Source: Fibrivirga algicola
GTDB lineage: Bacteria > Bacteroidota > Bacteroidia > Cytophagales > Spirosomataceae
Direction of reading: 5' to 3'
DNA: 64,000 nt
NCBI RefSeq assembly: GCF_011742925.1
Contig: NZ_WAEL01000003.1
Coordinates: 496,001 to 560,000 of the forward strand
The position numbers were made by a program, and so were the translations under genes. A model generated the notes under the pieces. That model saw nothing but the letters and a program-made list of their open reading frames with translations, ran no database searches and was not told where the DNA came from. Shown piece after piece: positions 26,400-34,978 of the stretch. Numbering within the stretch: the first letter of the stretch is position 1; each line of letters opens with the position of its first letter.

Positions 26400-27635
26400 A
26401 TGAACAAGAACATACATACCCGGCGGGGGTTTCTCCGGAAAAGTGCCCTGGCTTCACTGACTACGCTGGTTGGGGCCGAGGTTGTTTTTGCCAACCATAT
26501 GCCTCGCCATTACCGGCCACTAGGTTTCGATTACAACCCGCTCGACGGTAAAACGCCTGACATGAAGGTGCTGGGTGACAAACCCTGGAACGTAGAGACA
26601 CCCATTCACCTGCTCGACGATGCCGTGACGCCGACCAGCAAAATGTTTATCCGTAACAACGGCCTTGTTCCTGACGCGCCCGCCGACCCGAACGCCTGGA
26701 CGTTGACCATCAACGGCGAGTCGGTGAAAGCACCTAAAACCTACACGCTGGCCGACCTTAAAAAACGCTTCAAGCATTACACCTACCAGTTGGTGCTGGA
26801 GTGCGGCGGCAATGGCCGGTCGGGGTTCGAGCCGCAGACTACCGGTAACCCCTGGGATCAGGGCGCAGTGAGCTGCGCCGCCTGGACGGGTGTTCGGCTG
26901 AAGGATATTCTGGCGGAAGTGGGGCTCAAAAACGACGCGGTTTACATTGGTTACTACGGCAAAGACCCGCACCTGAGCCTCGATCCAACCAAAGTAGCCA
27001 TCTCCAGAGGGGTACCTATGAAAAAGGCTCTTGAAGACGAAACATTGATTGCCTGGGCGGTAAACGGGCAGGACATTCCGCTGATTCACGGGCACCCGCT
27101 CCGGCTGGTCATTGGCGGCTGGCCCGCCTCCGTTTCGGGCAAATGGCTGCATACCGTGGCCGTGCGCAACAAACTTCACGATGGGGCCAAGATGGAAGGG
27201 CATAGCTACAAAGTGCCAATCAACCCGGTTCAGCCCGGCGAAAAAATCCCCGAAACGCCCGAGAATTTCCGGATCATCGAGTCAATGCCGGTGAAGTCAC
27301 TGGTGACAGCTCCGGCTACCGGTGCCATCTTTGACCTGAAAAAGCCACTGTCGCTGCGGGGCCACGCCTGGGCGGGCGATCGGGCCGTTGCCAGTGTGCA
27401 AACGTCCATCGATTTTGGGGCCACTTGGCAGACCGCCTCTGTGCAACCACCCAAGAACCGCCTCGCCTGGCAACGCTGGACGGCCGAAGTATCGTTTCCC
27501 AAAAAAGGCTACTACGAAGTCTGGGTACGTGCGACCGACAGTGCGGGTGTGACCCAGCCAATGGTCATTCCGCAGTGGAACCCCGGCGGTTACCTCAACA
27601 ATGCCTGCCACCGCATTGCCGTGAAAGCGGTGTAA
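26400..27635 (+). CDS. sorA: Sulfite dehydrogenase molybdopterin subunit (SorA-like)
   Basis: A 411-residue enzyme of the sulfite oxidase family, which oxidises sulfite to sulfate at a molybdenum cofactor. The N-terminus has a twin-arginine signal (HTRRGFLRKSALASL), so it is exported folded. The cofactor domain has the Mo-ligand Cys159 in AVSCAAWTGVRL, MFIRNNG (about 82-88), LECGGNGRSGF, and HPLRLVIGGWPASVSGKW. The C-terminal Ig-like dimerisation domain starts near residue 290 (SLRGHAWAGDRAV). The next gene encodes a c-type cytochrome, the usual electron acceptor SorB, and then an SsuD-like monooxygenase that would produce sulfite. A cytoplasmic YedY-type role is unlikely, given the dimerisation domain. 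Confidence 0.9.
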   Translation: MNKNIHTRRGFLRKSALASLTTLVGAEVVFANHMPRHYRPLGFDYNPLDGKTPDMKVLGDKPWNVETPIHLLDDAVTPTSKMFIRNNGLVPDAPADPNAWTLTINGESVKAPKTYTLADLKKRFKHYTYQLVLECGGNGRSGFEPQTTGNPWDQGAVSCAAWTGVRLKDILAEVGLKNDAVYIGYYGKDPHLSLDPTKVAISRGVPMKKALEDETLIAWAVNGQDIPLIHGHPLRLVIGGWPASVSGKWLHTVAVRNKLHDGAKMEGHSYKVPINPVQPGEKIPETPENFRIIESMPVKSLVTAPATGAIFDLKKPLSLRGHAWAGDRAVASVQTSIDFGATWQTASVQPPKNRLAWQRWTAEVSFPKKGYYEVWVRATDSAGVTQPMVIPQWNPGGYLNNACHRIAVKAV

Positions 27636-27638
27636 AAA

Positions 27639-27691
27639 GGGCGATTTGGTGTAAAAAAGAGCTACAGCTCCCCTCTTTCGCCAAATTGCCC
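27639..27691 (+). promoter_or_regulatory. Intercistronic hairpin between sorA and sorB
   Basis: GGGCGATTTGG pairs with CCAAATTGCCC (10 of 11) around a loop that itself holds AAAGAG/CTCTTT. Lying inside an operon, it may set relative expression or mRNA stability of the two subunits. Confidence 0.4.
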
Positions 27692-27708
27692 ATAAATCGT
27701 TATCTATT

Positions 27709-28104
27709 ATGAAACCGCATTATCTCGTTGTTATCCTCGGGTTGCTCATCACCAGTCTAGCCAGTTTCCGGGACGTACCCACGCCGGCACGTACCCAGTC
27801 TACTCTGGTGGCCGACACCGTGAAGATCGACCCCGAAAGTGGCCTGATCGACGCGCCGAACCTGATGTTGGTGAAAGCGCAGTGCACCTCCTGCCACTCC
27901 ACCAAGCTGATTATGCAGCACCGGTTTACCCGCGCGGGCTGGACAGAGCGCATTCGCTGGATGCAGAAATACCATAAGCTCTGGAACCTCGGCGAGACCG
28001 AAAAACCGGTGCTCGATTACCTCTCTGCCAACTACGGCCCGGCTCCCGCCAAAGCGCAGGGCCGCCGCGCGCCGCTTCAAACACCCAAGTGGTATTCCCT
28101 GTAA
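27709..28104 (+). CDS. sorB: Monohaem c-type cytochrome (SorB-like)
   Basis: A 131-residue exported cytochrome. A signal peptide (MKPHYLVVILGLLITSLASF) is followed by the haem c motif CTSCH with Cys59, Cys62 and His63; a Met near residue 84 (RIRWMQKYHKLW) is a candidate sixth haem ligand. It lies 73 bp after the sulfite dehydrogenase gene and three bases before the monooxygenase start, so the three belong to one operon. Family knowledge of SorAB suggests that it takes electrons from sulfite oxidation and passes them to the respiratory chain. The C-terminal tail is basic (KAQGRRAP). Confidence 0.85.
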   Translation: MKPHYLVVILGLLITSLASFRDVPTPARTQSTLVADTVKIDPESGLIDAPNLMLVKAQCTSCHSTKLIMQHRFTRAGWTERIRWMQKYHKLWNLGETEKPVLDYLSANYGPAPAKAQGRRAPLQTPKWYSL

Positions 28105-28106
28105 GT

Positions 28107-29279
28107 ATGCTCACTGAACCCATTCAACCGGTACCGGCCCGCACCACCAAACGGATCTGCGAAGTGGCCTGGTTCGACGACCTCTGCGGAGGCGATACGG
28201 CTTTTCTGGGCACTATCGACCCCGACCGGCGGAGCAATTATGTCCACTGTGCCGACATTATGAAAACGGCCGACCGGATGGGCTTCGAGAATATCCTGCT
28301 GCCTACTTCCTACGTTGTGGGGCAGGAGGTGCTGCCCTTCGCCGCCGCAATGGCCCCGCAGGTGAGTAACATTTCGATGCTGGCCGCGGTACGAACCGGC
28401 GAAATTCACCCACCGATGCTGGCCCGGCACATCGCCACACTCGACCATATGCTGGAAGGGCGGCTGACGATCAACATCATTAACTCTGACCTGCCCGGCC
28501 TGAAAGAAGACCACGAACTCCGATACAAACGCTGCGAGGAAGTCATCGAGATTCTGAAACAGGCCTGGACACAGGACCGCATCGAGTTTGACGGTGAGGT
28601 GTACGGCAACATCAGCATGTCGGCCGCACCCGTGAAGCCGTACCAGCAAAACGGTGGTCCGCTGCTCTACTTCGGCGGCATTTCACCCGGTTCGAAGGAG
28701 GTGTGCGCCAAATACTGCGACGTGTTCCTGATGTGGCCCGAACCCGAAGAAAATATCTACGCCACCATGCAGGACCTCAGCGAACGCGCCGCCCGTCACG
28801 GCCGCAGCATCGACTTTGGCCTGCGGATACACGTGATTGTGCGCGAAACGGAAGAAGAAGCCCGCGCCTACACCAAAACCCTGATGTCGCAGTTCGACGC
28901 CGACGTGGCCGATAAATTGAAGCACCGCACTCAGGATTCCCGGTCGGCGGGAGTGCTGCGGCAGGATGAACTCCGCAAAAACGCCGACGCCGACGACTTC
29001 ATCGAACCCATGCTCTGGACAGGTATTGGCCGGGCGCGGTCGGGTTGCGGCGGGGCGCTGGTGGGCACACCGGCCCAAATCATTGAGAAGCTGAACCGGT
29101 ACATGGACATGGGCATTCGGGCGTTTGTGCTGTCGGGCTACCCGCTCATCGAAGAGTGCGAACTGTTTGGCAAACACGTACTGCCTCACCTGCCCAACGT
29201 GAAATTGTCGGTAGAACAGGGACGTACCCCCACCACCACACCCGTCACCCCCCTAACCACCGGTTCGTTGACCCTGTAG
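28107..29279 (+). CDS. SsuD-like FMN-dependent sulfonate monooxygenase (LLM family)
   Basis: A 390-residue luciferase-like flavin monooxygenase closest in pattern to alkanesulfonate monooxygenase SsuD. Seen are RRSNYVHCADIMKTADRMGF, LPTSYVVGQEVL, ISMLAAVRTGEIHPPMLARH, and the diagnostic GRLTINIINSDLPG, PLLYFGGISPGSKEVCA and LVGTPAQIIEKL. With reduced FMN from a partner reductase it splits a C-S bond, giving an aldehyde and sulfite. ATG 28107 follows the cytochrome stop by 2 bp; an earlier GTG overlapping that gene is less likely. The sulfite made here could feed the sulfite dehydrogenase encoded just upstream. No flavin reductase (SsuE) gene is seen. A REP-like palindrome overlaps the stop codon. 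Confidence 0.88.
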   Translation: MLTEPIQPVPARTTKRICEVAWFDDLCGGDTAFLGTIDPDRRSNYVHCADIMKTADRMGFENILLPTSYVVGQEVLPFAAAMAPQVSNISMLAAVRTGEIHPPMLARHIATLDHMLEGRLTINIINSDLPGLKEDHELRYKRCEEVIEILKQAWTQDRIEFDGEVYGNISMSAAPVKPYQQNGGPLLYFGGISPGSKEVCAKYCDVFLMWPEPEENIYATMQDLSERAARHGRSIDFGLRIHVIVRETEEEARAYTKTLMSQFDADVADKLKHRTQDSRSAGVLRQDELRKNADADDFIEPMLWTGIGRARSGCGGALVGTPAQIIEKLNRYMDMGIRAFVLSGYPLIEECELFGKHVLPHLPNVKLSVEQGRTPTTTPVTPLTTGSLTL

Positions 29280-29303
29280 AGACGCATCCTTGCGTCTCTA
29301 CAG
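29274..29303. repeat. REP-like perfect palindrome, copy 3
   Basis: CTGTAGAGACGCA pairs perfectly with TGCGTCTCTACAG around the loop TCCT. The core matches the two hairpins beside the RAYT gene at 6.7 kb. It overlaps the TAG stop (29277-29279) of the monooxygenase gene and lies 62 bp before the symporter start, where it may also act as a partial terminator. Confidence 0.8.
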
Positions 29304-29365
29304 CGAAAGCAACATCTGGCGAAAGCGACACACAGGTCAGCAACACACGCCCGCTTCCCCACCCC

Positions 29366-31156
29366 ATGCTACAATCACTGAGTACCGTTGACCTTGTTGT
29401 CGTTGTGTTGCTGCTGCTGTTTCTGGTGGTGGCCAGTCTGTATTCCAGCCTAAAAAAGAAAAGCGCCGACGAGTATTTCATGGCGGGGCATTCGCTGAAA
29501 TGGTATTCGGTAGCCGGATCGATTTTTGGCACCAACATCCACGCGCAGCAAATCATTGGCATGATGGGTGTCGGCTATTCCATCGGGTTTGCGCAGAGTC
29601 ACTACGAAGTGTGGGCCATTCCGGCCATTCTGGTGCTGGTGTACGTGTTCATCCCAATCTATCGCAAACGGCAGTTTTTCACCCTGTCGCAGTTCCTCGA
29701 GCGGCGCTACAGTTCGCAAACGCGGCTGGTGTATACCGTGCTGATGATTGCCTTCATCATGATTCAGCTCATTGGCGGCTTCTATATCGGCAGCCGCACG
29801 CTGGGTATTCTTTTCGAAGGCACCGCCATGCAGCCAACGTACCTGCAGGGCATCTTCGTCATTGCGGGCGTCACCATCCTGTTTACAGTATTCGGCGGCA
29901 TGGAATCGGTGGTGATTGCCGATAACATTCTGACGGTGATCATGCTGATTTCGGTGCTGCTGATGGGCACGCTGACGTACCTGCAACCCGAAATTGGCGG
30001 GCTATCGGGCCTGCTAAAGATCGATCAGGTGGGGGCCAACAAAATGCATCTGTACTTACCCGCCAACCACCCCAAGCTGCCATGGCTGGGTATTTTTACG
30101 GGCCTCACCATCCTCAACTTTTTTTACTGGACGACCAATCAGTACCAGGTGCAGCGGGTACTGGCCGCCCAGACCGAACGCGATGCCCGGCTGGGCTCAC
30201 TGGCGGCGGGTTTTCTGAAACTGATCATTCCCTTCTTTTCCATCGGTGCCGGGTCGGCGGCGTTTTACCTGTTCCGAAGCCGGTTTGGTGAGAATGTGGT
30301 GAAGCCCGACGATACCTTCCTGATGCTGCTGAAAACCGTGGTACCGGTCGGCTACGGCCTGGTTGGGTTGATTCTGGCGGGCCTGATGTGCGCCATTTTC
30401 TCGGCCATTTACTCGATGATGAATTCCGTATCGACCATGATGGCCTACGATATTTACCGCAAGTACATCAGCCCCAATGCATCGGATAAACTGACGGTGC
30501 GCTTCGGGCAACTGGGCGTGATGCTGATGTGCGCCATTGCTACCGGACTGGCCTATACGACGTACAACCCCAACTCATCGGACAACTTTTTTCTGATCCT
30601 GGCTAACCAGACATCGTACCTGAAACCTGGGCTGGTGGTCGTGTTTTTCTGGGGTGTTCTGTGGCCCAAAACCAACCCCGCCGCCGCCGTTATTGTGCTT
30701 GTGTGCTCCCCGCTGATTGGCTTCGGCTGCGACTTTCTCTACGATCATATCCTCGTGAACGTACCCGGCGTGAGCGACACGTTTGGCCCAACGCTCAATT
30801 TTCTGTATCGCGTTTTCCTGATCTTCGTCATCGGCTCTGTTCTGATCTTTGGCCTGAGCCTGTTTTTCAACAAACGAAACGGCACCGCCGACACCCACGA
30901 CCTCACCGTGTCGTTCAGCGGGATGGGCGGTGCACTGAGTCGTTTTTTGCTGCTTCAGGGACCACTGATCGCACTGGTGCTGTGGCAGGTGTTAACGCCG
31001 CAGTTGGCCGCCTGGCCCGGCGCATTGCTCACGGTCGGCCTGTTTATCTGGTACGCCCGCCGCACCGACGATGAACGGCCTTTTTACCAGTCTGACCTGT
31101 TCTACGCAGGTTTGCTCACCAGCCTGATGGTCTGGATCATGTTCTTCTTTGCCTGA
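29366..31156 (+). CDS. Sodium:solute symporter (SSS family)
   Basis: A 596-residue inner-membrane carrier with about 13-14 helices. It starts at MLQSLSTVDLVVVVLLLL; a frame open further upstream overlaps the monooxygenase gene and the REP palindrome and is rejected. Family motifs include SADEYFMAGHSLKWYSVAGS, TNIHAQQIIGMMGVGYSIG, QFLERRYSSQTRLVYT and the Na+-site region GLMCAIFSAIYSMMNSVSTM. SSS carriers take up sugars, sialic acids, amino acids or organic acids with Na+. Its place behind sulfite and sulfonate genes suggests import of a sulfonated organic compound, such as a sulfosugar, but that is an inference from position only. Confidence 0.88.
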   Translation: MLQSLSTVDLVVVVLLLLFLVVASLYSSLKKKSADEYFMAGHSLKWYSVAGSIFGTNIHAQQIIGMMGVGYSIGFAQSHYEVWAIPAILVLVYVFIPIYRKRQFFTLSQFLERRYSSQTRLVYTVLMIAFIMIQLIGGFYIGSRTLGILFEGTAMQPTYLQGIFVIAGVTILFTVFGGMESVVIADNILTVIMLISVLLMGTLTYLQPEIGGLSGLLKIDQVGANKMHLYLPANHPKLPWLGIFTGLTILNFFYWTTNQYQVQRVLAAQTERDARLGSLAAGFLKLIIPFFSIGAGSAAFYLFRSRFGENVVKPDDTFLMLLKTVVPVGYGLVGLILAGLMCAIFSAIYSMMNSVSTMMAYDIYRKYISPNASDKLTVRFGQLGVMLMCAIATGLAYTTYNPNSSDNFFLILANQTSYLKPGLVVVFFWGVLWPKTNPAAAVIVLVCSPLIGFGCDFLYDHILVNVPGVSDTFGPTLNFLYRVFLIFVIGSVLIFGLSLFFNKRNGTADTHDLTVSFSGMGGALSRFLLLQGPLIALVLWQVLTPQLAAWPGALLTVGLFIWYARRTDDERPFYQSDLFYAGLLTSLMVWIMFFFA

Positions 31157-31179
31157 ACGTACCTAACACAACCGGTTGG

Positions 31180-32457
31180 TTAGGTCGTATAGTGAACCGG
31201 AACCCGAACCCGAATGATGGTGCCGGTACCAATGCGCGTTTCAACGTCGAGGCTGGCGTTGATCAGCTCGCACAGGCGTTTAACGATGTAAAGACCAATT
31301 CCCTCCCCTTCGCCCGCCTGAGCTGAGTCGAGCCCGATGGCCGGGGCAGGTTGGGGGCCAGGTGAAATATTGGGGGTGTTTTCATTGAATACCGCTGTAG
31401 ATTCAACCGCTGGGCGAAGCTGATCGGATAACCACAGCGCAGAACCCGCCGATAGCCCCGGCCCCGTATCCTGAATACTGAGCAGCCACCGAAACTGGTT
31501 TTCGCGCGACCATGACACTGATACCTGCCCTTTATTCGTGCTTTTCAGAGCATTGGTCAGGAGGTTCTGTACAATGCGGTCTATTTTATTAGGATCACCC
31601 ATAACAGCCAGTTGGTCAGGCCCGTCACCGTTCAAAAACAACCCACGCTCCTTGGCCAGTGGCTGGGCGGCTTCGACCAGATTTCGCAGTAACTGCGCCG
31701 CGTCAAAGGGCTTTACCTGTAGCACCTCGCGGCCAGCTTCCAACCGGGCCAGATCCATCAATTCGGTCAGCATAGACGCCAGCCGCGGAAAGTTACGGTT
31801 CAGAATTTGGAGCATCTCCGTGCGTTCCTGCTCGGTATTATCAGGCATGTCGAGCAGCGAGGCCGCGCCCTGAATTACGCTGAAGCTACTGCGCAGATCG
31901 TGCGAAGCCACCCGGAGCATTGCCCCGCGCTGCCGTACCAGTTCATTCACATTGTCGAGGGCTCGTTGCAGGTTAACCGCCCGCTCAACAGCCTCTGCTT
32001 TCTGAAACTCGTCGTACTGGGCAATGCTTCCGCCAATGGCTTCGTGCATCAGCGAACTCACCTGCTGGTGAGCCGTTAACAACACACCTGACTCAGTAAC
32101 TGGGTATTGCTCCCAAAAAAGGCGTAATTCGGCCAGCAGTATATTGTGAAGATGAGCAATTTCAGTAAGTAACTCGTGCAATGAATACCCCTTATGCCAG
32201 CGGTGCAGGCCGTGCTCCCGGGCAATTTGATAAGGCGACGGAATCTCAACCTGGGCACGAAGTCGCTTTTCCAGAGTGTTCAGCATCAACGGTACCTGAT
32301 CGGTAAATTCTTCGCGAGTTAGGCCCTCAACAATACTAAGGCTGGCATCATCTTCACAGATAGTACGCCAGTTTCCCATAATAGCCTCTCGCCGACTTAA
32401 TAAAAATGTTGCCAGTTGCGCCAGTTGTGTACCCTGCGTAGGTGCCTGGTCGAGCAT
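31180..32457 (-). CDS. Cytosolic sensor histidine kinase with RsbR-like N-terminus
   Basis: A 425-residue kinase without transmembrane helices. Residues 1-150 form an all-helical domain (LLSRREAIMGNW ... TREEFTDQVPLMLNTL ... HRWHKGYSLHELLTEIAHL) like the globin-like RsbRD N-terminal sensor domain found on stressosome-type proteins. A coiled linker leads to the HisKA box ASHDLRSSFSVIQG with His186, then ATPase motifs LLTNALKST (N box), IQDTGPGLS (G1) and EGIGLYIVKRL (G2). An insertion of about 45 residues separates G1 and G2. ATG 32457 is preferred to TTG 32469. It is divergent from a single-domain response regulator gene, its probable partner. Confidence 0.85.
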   Translation of the reverse strand: MLDQAPTQGTQLAQLATFLLSRREAIMGNWRTICEDDASLSIVEGLTREEFTDQVPLMLNTLEKRLRAQVEIPSPYQIAREHGLHRWHKGYSLHELLTEIAHLHNILLAELRLFWEQYPVTESGVLLTAHQQVSSLMHEAIGGSIAQYDEFQKAEAVERAVNLQRALDNVNELVRQRGAMLRVASHDLRSSFSVIQGAASLLDMPDNTEQERTEMLQILNRNFPRLASMLTELMDLARLEAGREVLQVKPFDAAQLLRNLVEAAQPLAKERGLFLNGDGPDQLAVMGDPNKIDRIVQNLLTNALKSTNKGQVSVSWSRENQFRWLLSIQDTGPGLSAGSALWLSDQLRPAVESTAVFNENTPNISPGPQPAPAIGLDSAQAGEGEGIGLYIVKRLCELINASLDVETRIGTGTIIRVRVPVHYTT

Positions 32458-32737
32458 AGTTGTGTACAAATGGTATTGTGAATAAATTCGTAGTTAAGTA
32501 CTTTACGATTTCAACAAATGATTAACTAATTTCATAAGAGAAAGTACGTGTTCAGCGTGTCAATTAGTAACCATCAATAAACTAAAAAGGGCTTTTCAGT
32601 CGTTTTTATCAACCTTGTGCCTACAAATGGACCATAGTCAAAGCTACTAAAGACCCCTTATATTTGCTTGACTACACTCCACCAAGATAGCCATTAACCA
32701 ATGGCTATCTCCACTTTTTTAACGAGTCCCAACATCT

Positions 32738-33178
32738 GTGAATTCGACCAATCGTAACCAAACATTACTAGTTGTTGAAGATAATCCTGATCATCAGGTG
32801 CTTCTACGATACGTTATTCAGCGTAGTTTAGCCAATACCACTCCTATTTTCACCGATTCGGCCGATCAGGCTATCGCGTACTTGAACGAGTGTGTCACCA
32901 ATAAAATTTCAACGCCTAAATTAATCTTATTAGACCTTTATTTACCCAAAGCTGAGTTTGGCTGGCAGTTCCTCCGTCAAGTTAAACAGATACCGGCCCA
33001 AGTACGGCCACCGGTGGTGGTGCTGAGTATTTCCCGGGAAGAGGATGATATTGCGCAAGCCTACCAGCTTGGTGCCAGCTCATTCATCTCTAAACCAATT
33101 GGCGAAGCACAATGGCTCAATTATTTCGAAACCATCCGCCGTTATTGGTGGGAAACCGTCGTGCTACCGAATCAATAA
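32738..33178 (+). CDS. Single-domain response regulator (Rcp1-like)
   Basis: A 146-residue stand-alone receiver domain. The acidic pair is Glu14-Asp15 (LLVVEDNPDHQVLL), the phospho-acceptor is Asp66 in LILLDLYLPKAEFGW, the switch Ser is in VVVLSIS and Lys in FISKPIG. There is no output domain, so it passes phosphate on or acts by binding a partner, as in phytochrome-type Rcp1 regulators. A GTG start (32738) gives the right N-terminus. It is divergent from the kinase gene across about 280 bp of AT-rich DNA that should hold both promoters. Confidence 0.85.
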   Translation: MNSTNRNQTLLVVEDNPDHQVLLRYVIQRSLANTTPIFTDSADQAIAYLNECVTNKISTPKLILLDLYLPKAEFGWQFLRQVKQIPAQVRPPVVVLSISREEDDIAQAYQLGASSFISKPIGEAQWLNYFETIRRYWWETVVLPNQ

Positions 33179-33180
33179 TC

Positions 33181-33272
33181 AGTTTGATGTTTGCGGTTTG
33201 ATGTTGCGTTGCTTCTCTGCAAGTGTGGTGATGCAGCAGCGCAGCGTCAAACCACAAACATCAAACTCAACT
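33181..33272. repeat. Long imperfect inverted repeat
   Basis: Arms of 32 nt (33181-33212 and 33241-33272) match in 28 positions, starting AGTTTGATGTTTG and ending with its complement CAAACATCAAACT. It sits between the response regulator stop and the 5'-nucleotidase-like gene. It could be a terminator without T tract or a small palindromic mobile element. Confidence 0.6.
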
Positions 33273-33275
33273 TAC

Positions 33276-34010
33276 ATGAAAAAGCTCCTTCTTTTTACCC
33301 TCCTGCTGGCAGGCTGCCAAAGCGGCTACCATCTCACGGGGCAGAAGACCAATCGGCTTACCGTCGATAACACAGTGGCCGCCGACAGCAGTATGGCACG
33401 CTGGCTGGCCCCCTACAAGCAGAACCTCGAAAAGAGCATGAACGAGACGCTGGTGACGCTTACTGAGCGTCTCGAAAAAAAAGCGCCTGAAAGTGCGCTG
33501 GACGATCTGCTCGCCGACGCATTACTGGTTCAGGCAGGCAAACGGTATGGCAAGGCGATCGACGTCTCACACCTTAATTACGGCGGCATTCGGAACGGCT
33601 TACCGGCCGGGTCTGTCACAACGGGCAACATCTTCGAAGTAATGCCCTTCGATAATCAGTTGGTGGTGCTAACCCTCACCGGAACCCAGCTGATGCAGTT
33701 TCTGACTCATTTTGCGCTCAACGACGAAGCACTCGTTGTCAGCGGCGTGCGGGTGCACATCGCCAATAAAGCCATTACCAGCGCTACGTTGGGCAACGGG
33801 CGGGCCATTGTTCCCGGCGAGACATACACGGTTGCCATGAGCGACTACATCGCCAACGGCGGAAGCGGAGCCGACTTTTTGACATCTATTACCGCCCGCG
33901 ACAACGTCAATTACCTTATCCGCGACGCCCTGATCGACTATTTTCGCACGCAGGGTAAAGCAGGTCAACCCTTAACTCCCAAAGTAGATGGACGCATCAC
34001 ACTCGACTAG
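33276..34010 (+). CDS. 5'-nucleotidase C-terminal-domain lipoprotein
   Basis: A 244-residue lipoprotein (signal MKKLLLFTLLLAGC) consisting only of the substrate-binding domain of UshA-type 5'-nucleotidases: ESALDDLLADALLVQAGKRYG, VSHLNYGGIRNGLPAG, TGNIFEVMPFDNQLVVLTLTG, GETYTVAMSDYIANGG. It lacks the metal-binding catalytic domain, which is encoded by the next gene, overlapping by 23 bp. The two products probably work as one periplasmic enzyme on nucleotides or sugar nucleotides. ATG 33276 is chosen because it gives the lipoprotein signal; the frame itself is open further back across the hairpin region. Confidence 0.9.
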   Translation: MKKLLLFTLLLAGCQSGYHLTGQKTNRLTVDNTVAADSSMARWLAPYKQNLEKSMNETLVTLTERLEKKAPESALDDLLADALLVQAGKRYGKAIDVSHLNYGGIRNGLPAGSVTTGNIFEVMPFDNQLVVLTLTGTQLMQFLTHFALNDEALVVSGVRVHIANKAITSATLGNGRAIVPGETYTVAMSDYIANGGSGADFLTSITARDNVNYLIRDALIDYFRTQGKAGQPLTPKVDGRITLD

Positions 34011-34914
34011 ACGCCAGTTCTTGAAGCATGTGGGCGCAGCCGCCGTTGTGGGTGCCCTGCCCCTACCCGACCTGCTTGCCAGCACCGGGCCGAAAACTAC
34101 GTCGCTCACCATTCTGCACACCAACGATGTGCACAGCCGCCTCGACCCGTTTCCGATGGACGGCAGCCGCAACGCCGGACGCGGGGGCATTGCCCGCCGC
34201 ATGACGCTGGTGCAGCAGATCAGGGCCCAGAACCCGAACGTGTTGCTGTTCGATGCTGGCGATATTTTTCAGGGAACGCCCTACTTCAACCTCTACAAAG
34301 GTGAGCCGGAAATTCTGGCCATGAACCGCCTCGGCTACGATGCAGGCACCATCGGCAACCACGACTTCGACGGTGGTATCGATAACATGCGCGATCAATT
34401 CGGCAAAGCCTCGTTCCCCTTTCTGATTGCCAACTACGATTTCAAAAACACGGTCATGGACGGACGTACCCAGCCGTATCGTGTCTTCAAAAAAGAGGGT
34501 GTCCGGATAGGCGTTTTCGGGCTGGGTATTCAACCCAAAGGGCTTATTCCCGACAACCTGTACAAAGAAACAACGTACCTGGACCCTATCGACGTCAGCG
34601 CGGCTACCGCTCGCAAACTTCGCACCGACGAGCATTGTGATTACGTGATCTGCCTGTCGCATCTGGGCTACAAATACGCCGACAGTACCGTTTCAGACTT
34701 GGTACTGGCGGGCAAAAGTAAAGACATCGACCTCATCATCGGGGGGCATACGCACACCTTCCTCGACGCGCCGGTGTCGGTCAATAATGCCGACGGTAAA
34801 CCTATCTGGGTTAATCAGGTGGGTTTTGCCGGTATCAACCTTGGCCGTCTCGACCTCACCTTCGAAAAAGGGAAAGCTACCGTCACCAACGGGCAGGCCG
34901 TATCGGTGGGGTAA
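33988..34914 (+). CDS. 5'-nucleotidase catalytic (metallophosphatase) domain protein
   Basis: A 308-residue metallophosphoesterase with a twin-arginine signal (STRRQFLKHVGAAAVVGALP). The metal-binding motifs of the UshA N-terminal domain are all present: LHTNDVHSRL, FDAGDIFQGTPYF, IGNHDFDGG, CLSHLGYK and GGHTHTF. The protein ends where UshA would continue into the substrate-binding domain. That domain is the product of the overlapping upstream gene, so the usual single polypeptide is split and in reversed gene order. TAT export of this half and lipid anchoring of the other suggest that they meet in the periplasm. Confidence 0.92.
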   Translation: MDASHSTRRQFLKHVGAAAVVGALPLPDLLASTGPKTTSLTILHTNDVHSRLDPFPMDGSRNAGRGGIARRMTLVQQIRAQNPNVLLFDAGDIFQGTPYFNLYKGEPEILAMNRLGYDAGTIGNHDFDGGIDNMRDQFGKASFPFLIANYDFKNTVMDGRTQPYRVFKKEGVRIGVFGLGIQPKGLIPDNLYKETTYLDPIDVSAATARKLRTDEHCDYVICLSHLGYKYADSTVSDLVLAGKSKDIDLIIGGHTHTFLDAPVSVNNADGKPIWVNQVGFAGINLGRLDLTFEKGKATVTNGQAVSVG

Positions 34915-34966
34915 TTTACAGTCTGAGAACTACCGACTTTTTCAGACTTTCCAGACTTTTTAGGCT

Positions 34967-34974
34967 TATTTTTG
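34967..34974 (+). promoter_or_regulatory. Candidate purQ -7 promoter element
   Basis: TATTTTTG fits the Bacteroidota -7 consensus TANNTTTG and ends 4 bp before the purQ ATG, implying a leaderless or near-leaderless mRNA if used. No convincing TTG -33 box is present at the normal distance, so this is tentative. Confidence 0.3.
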
Positions 34975-34978
34975 CAGT

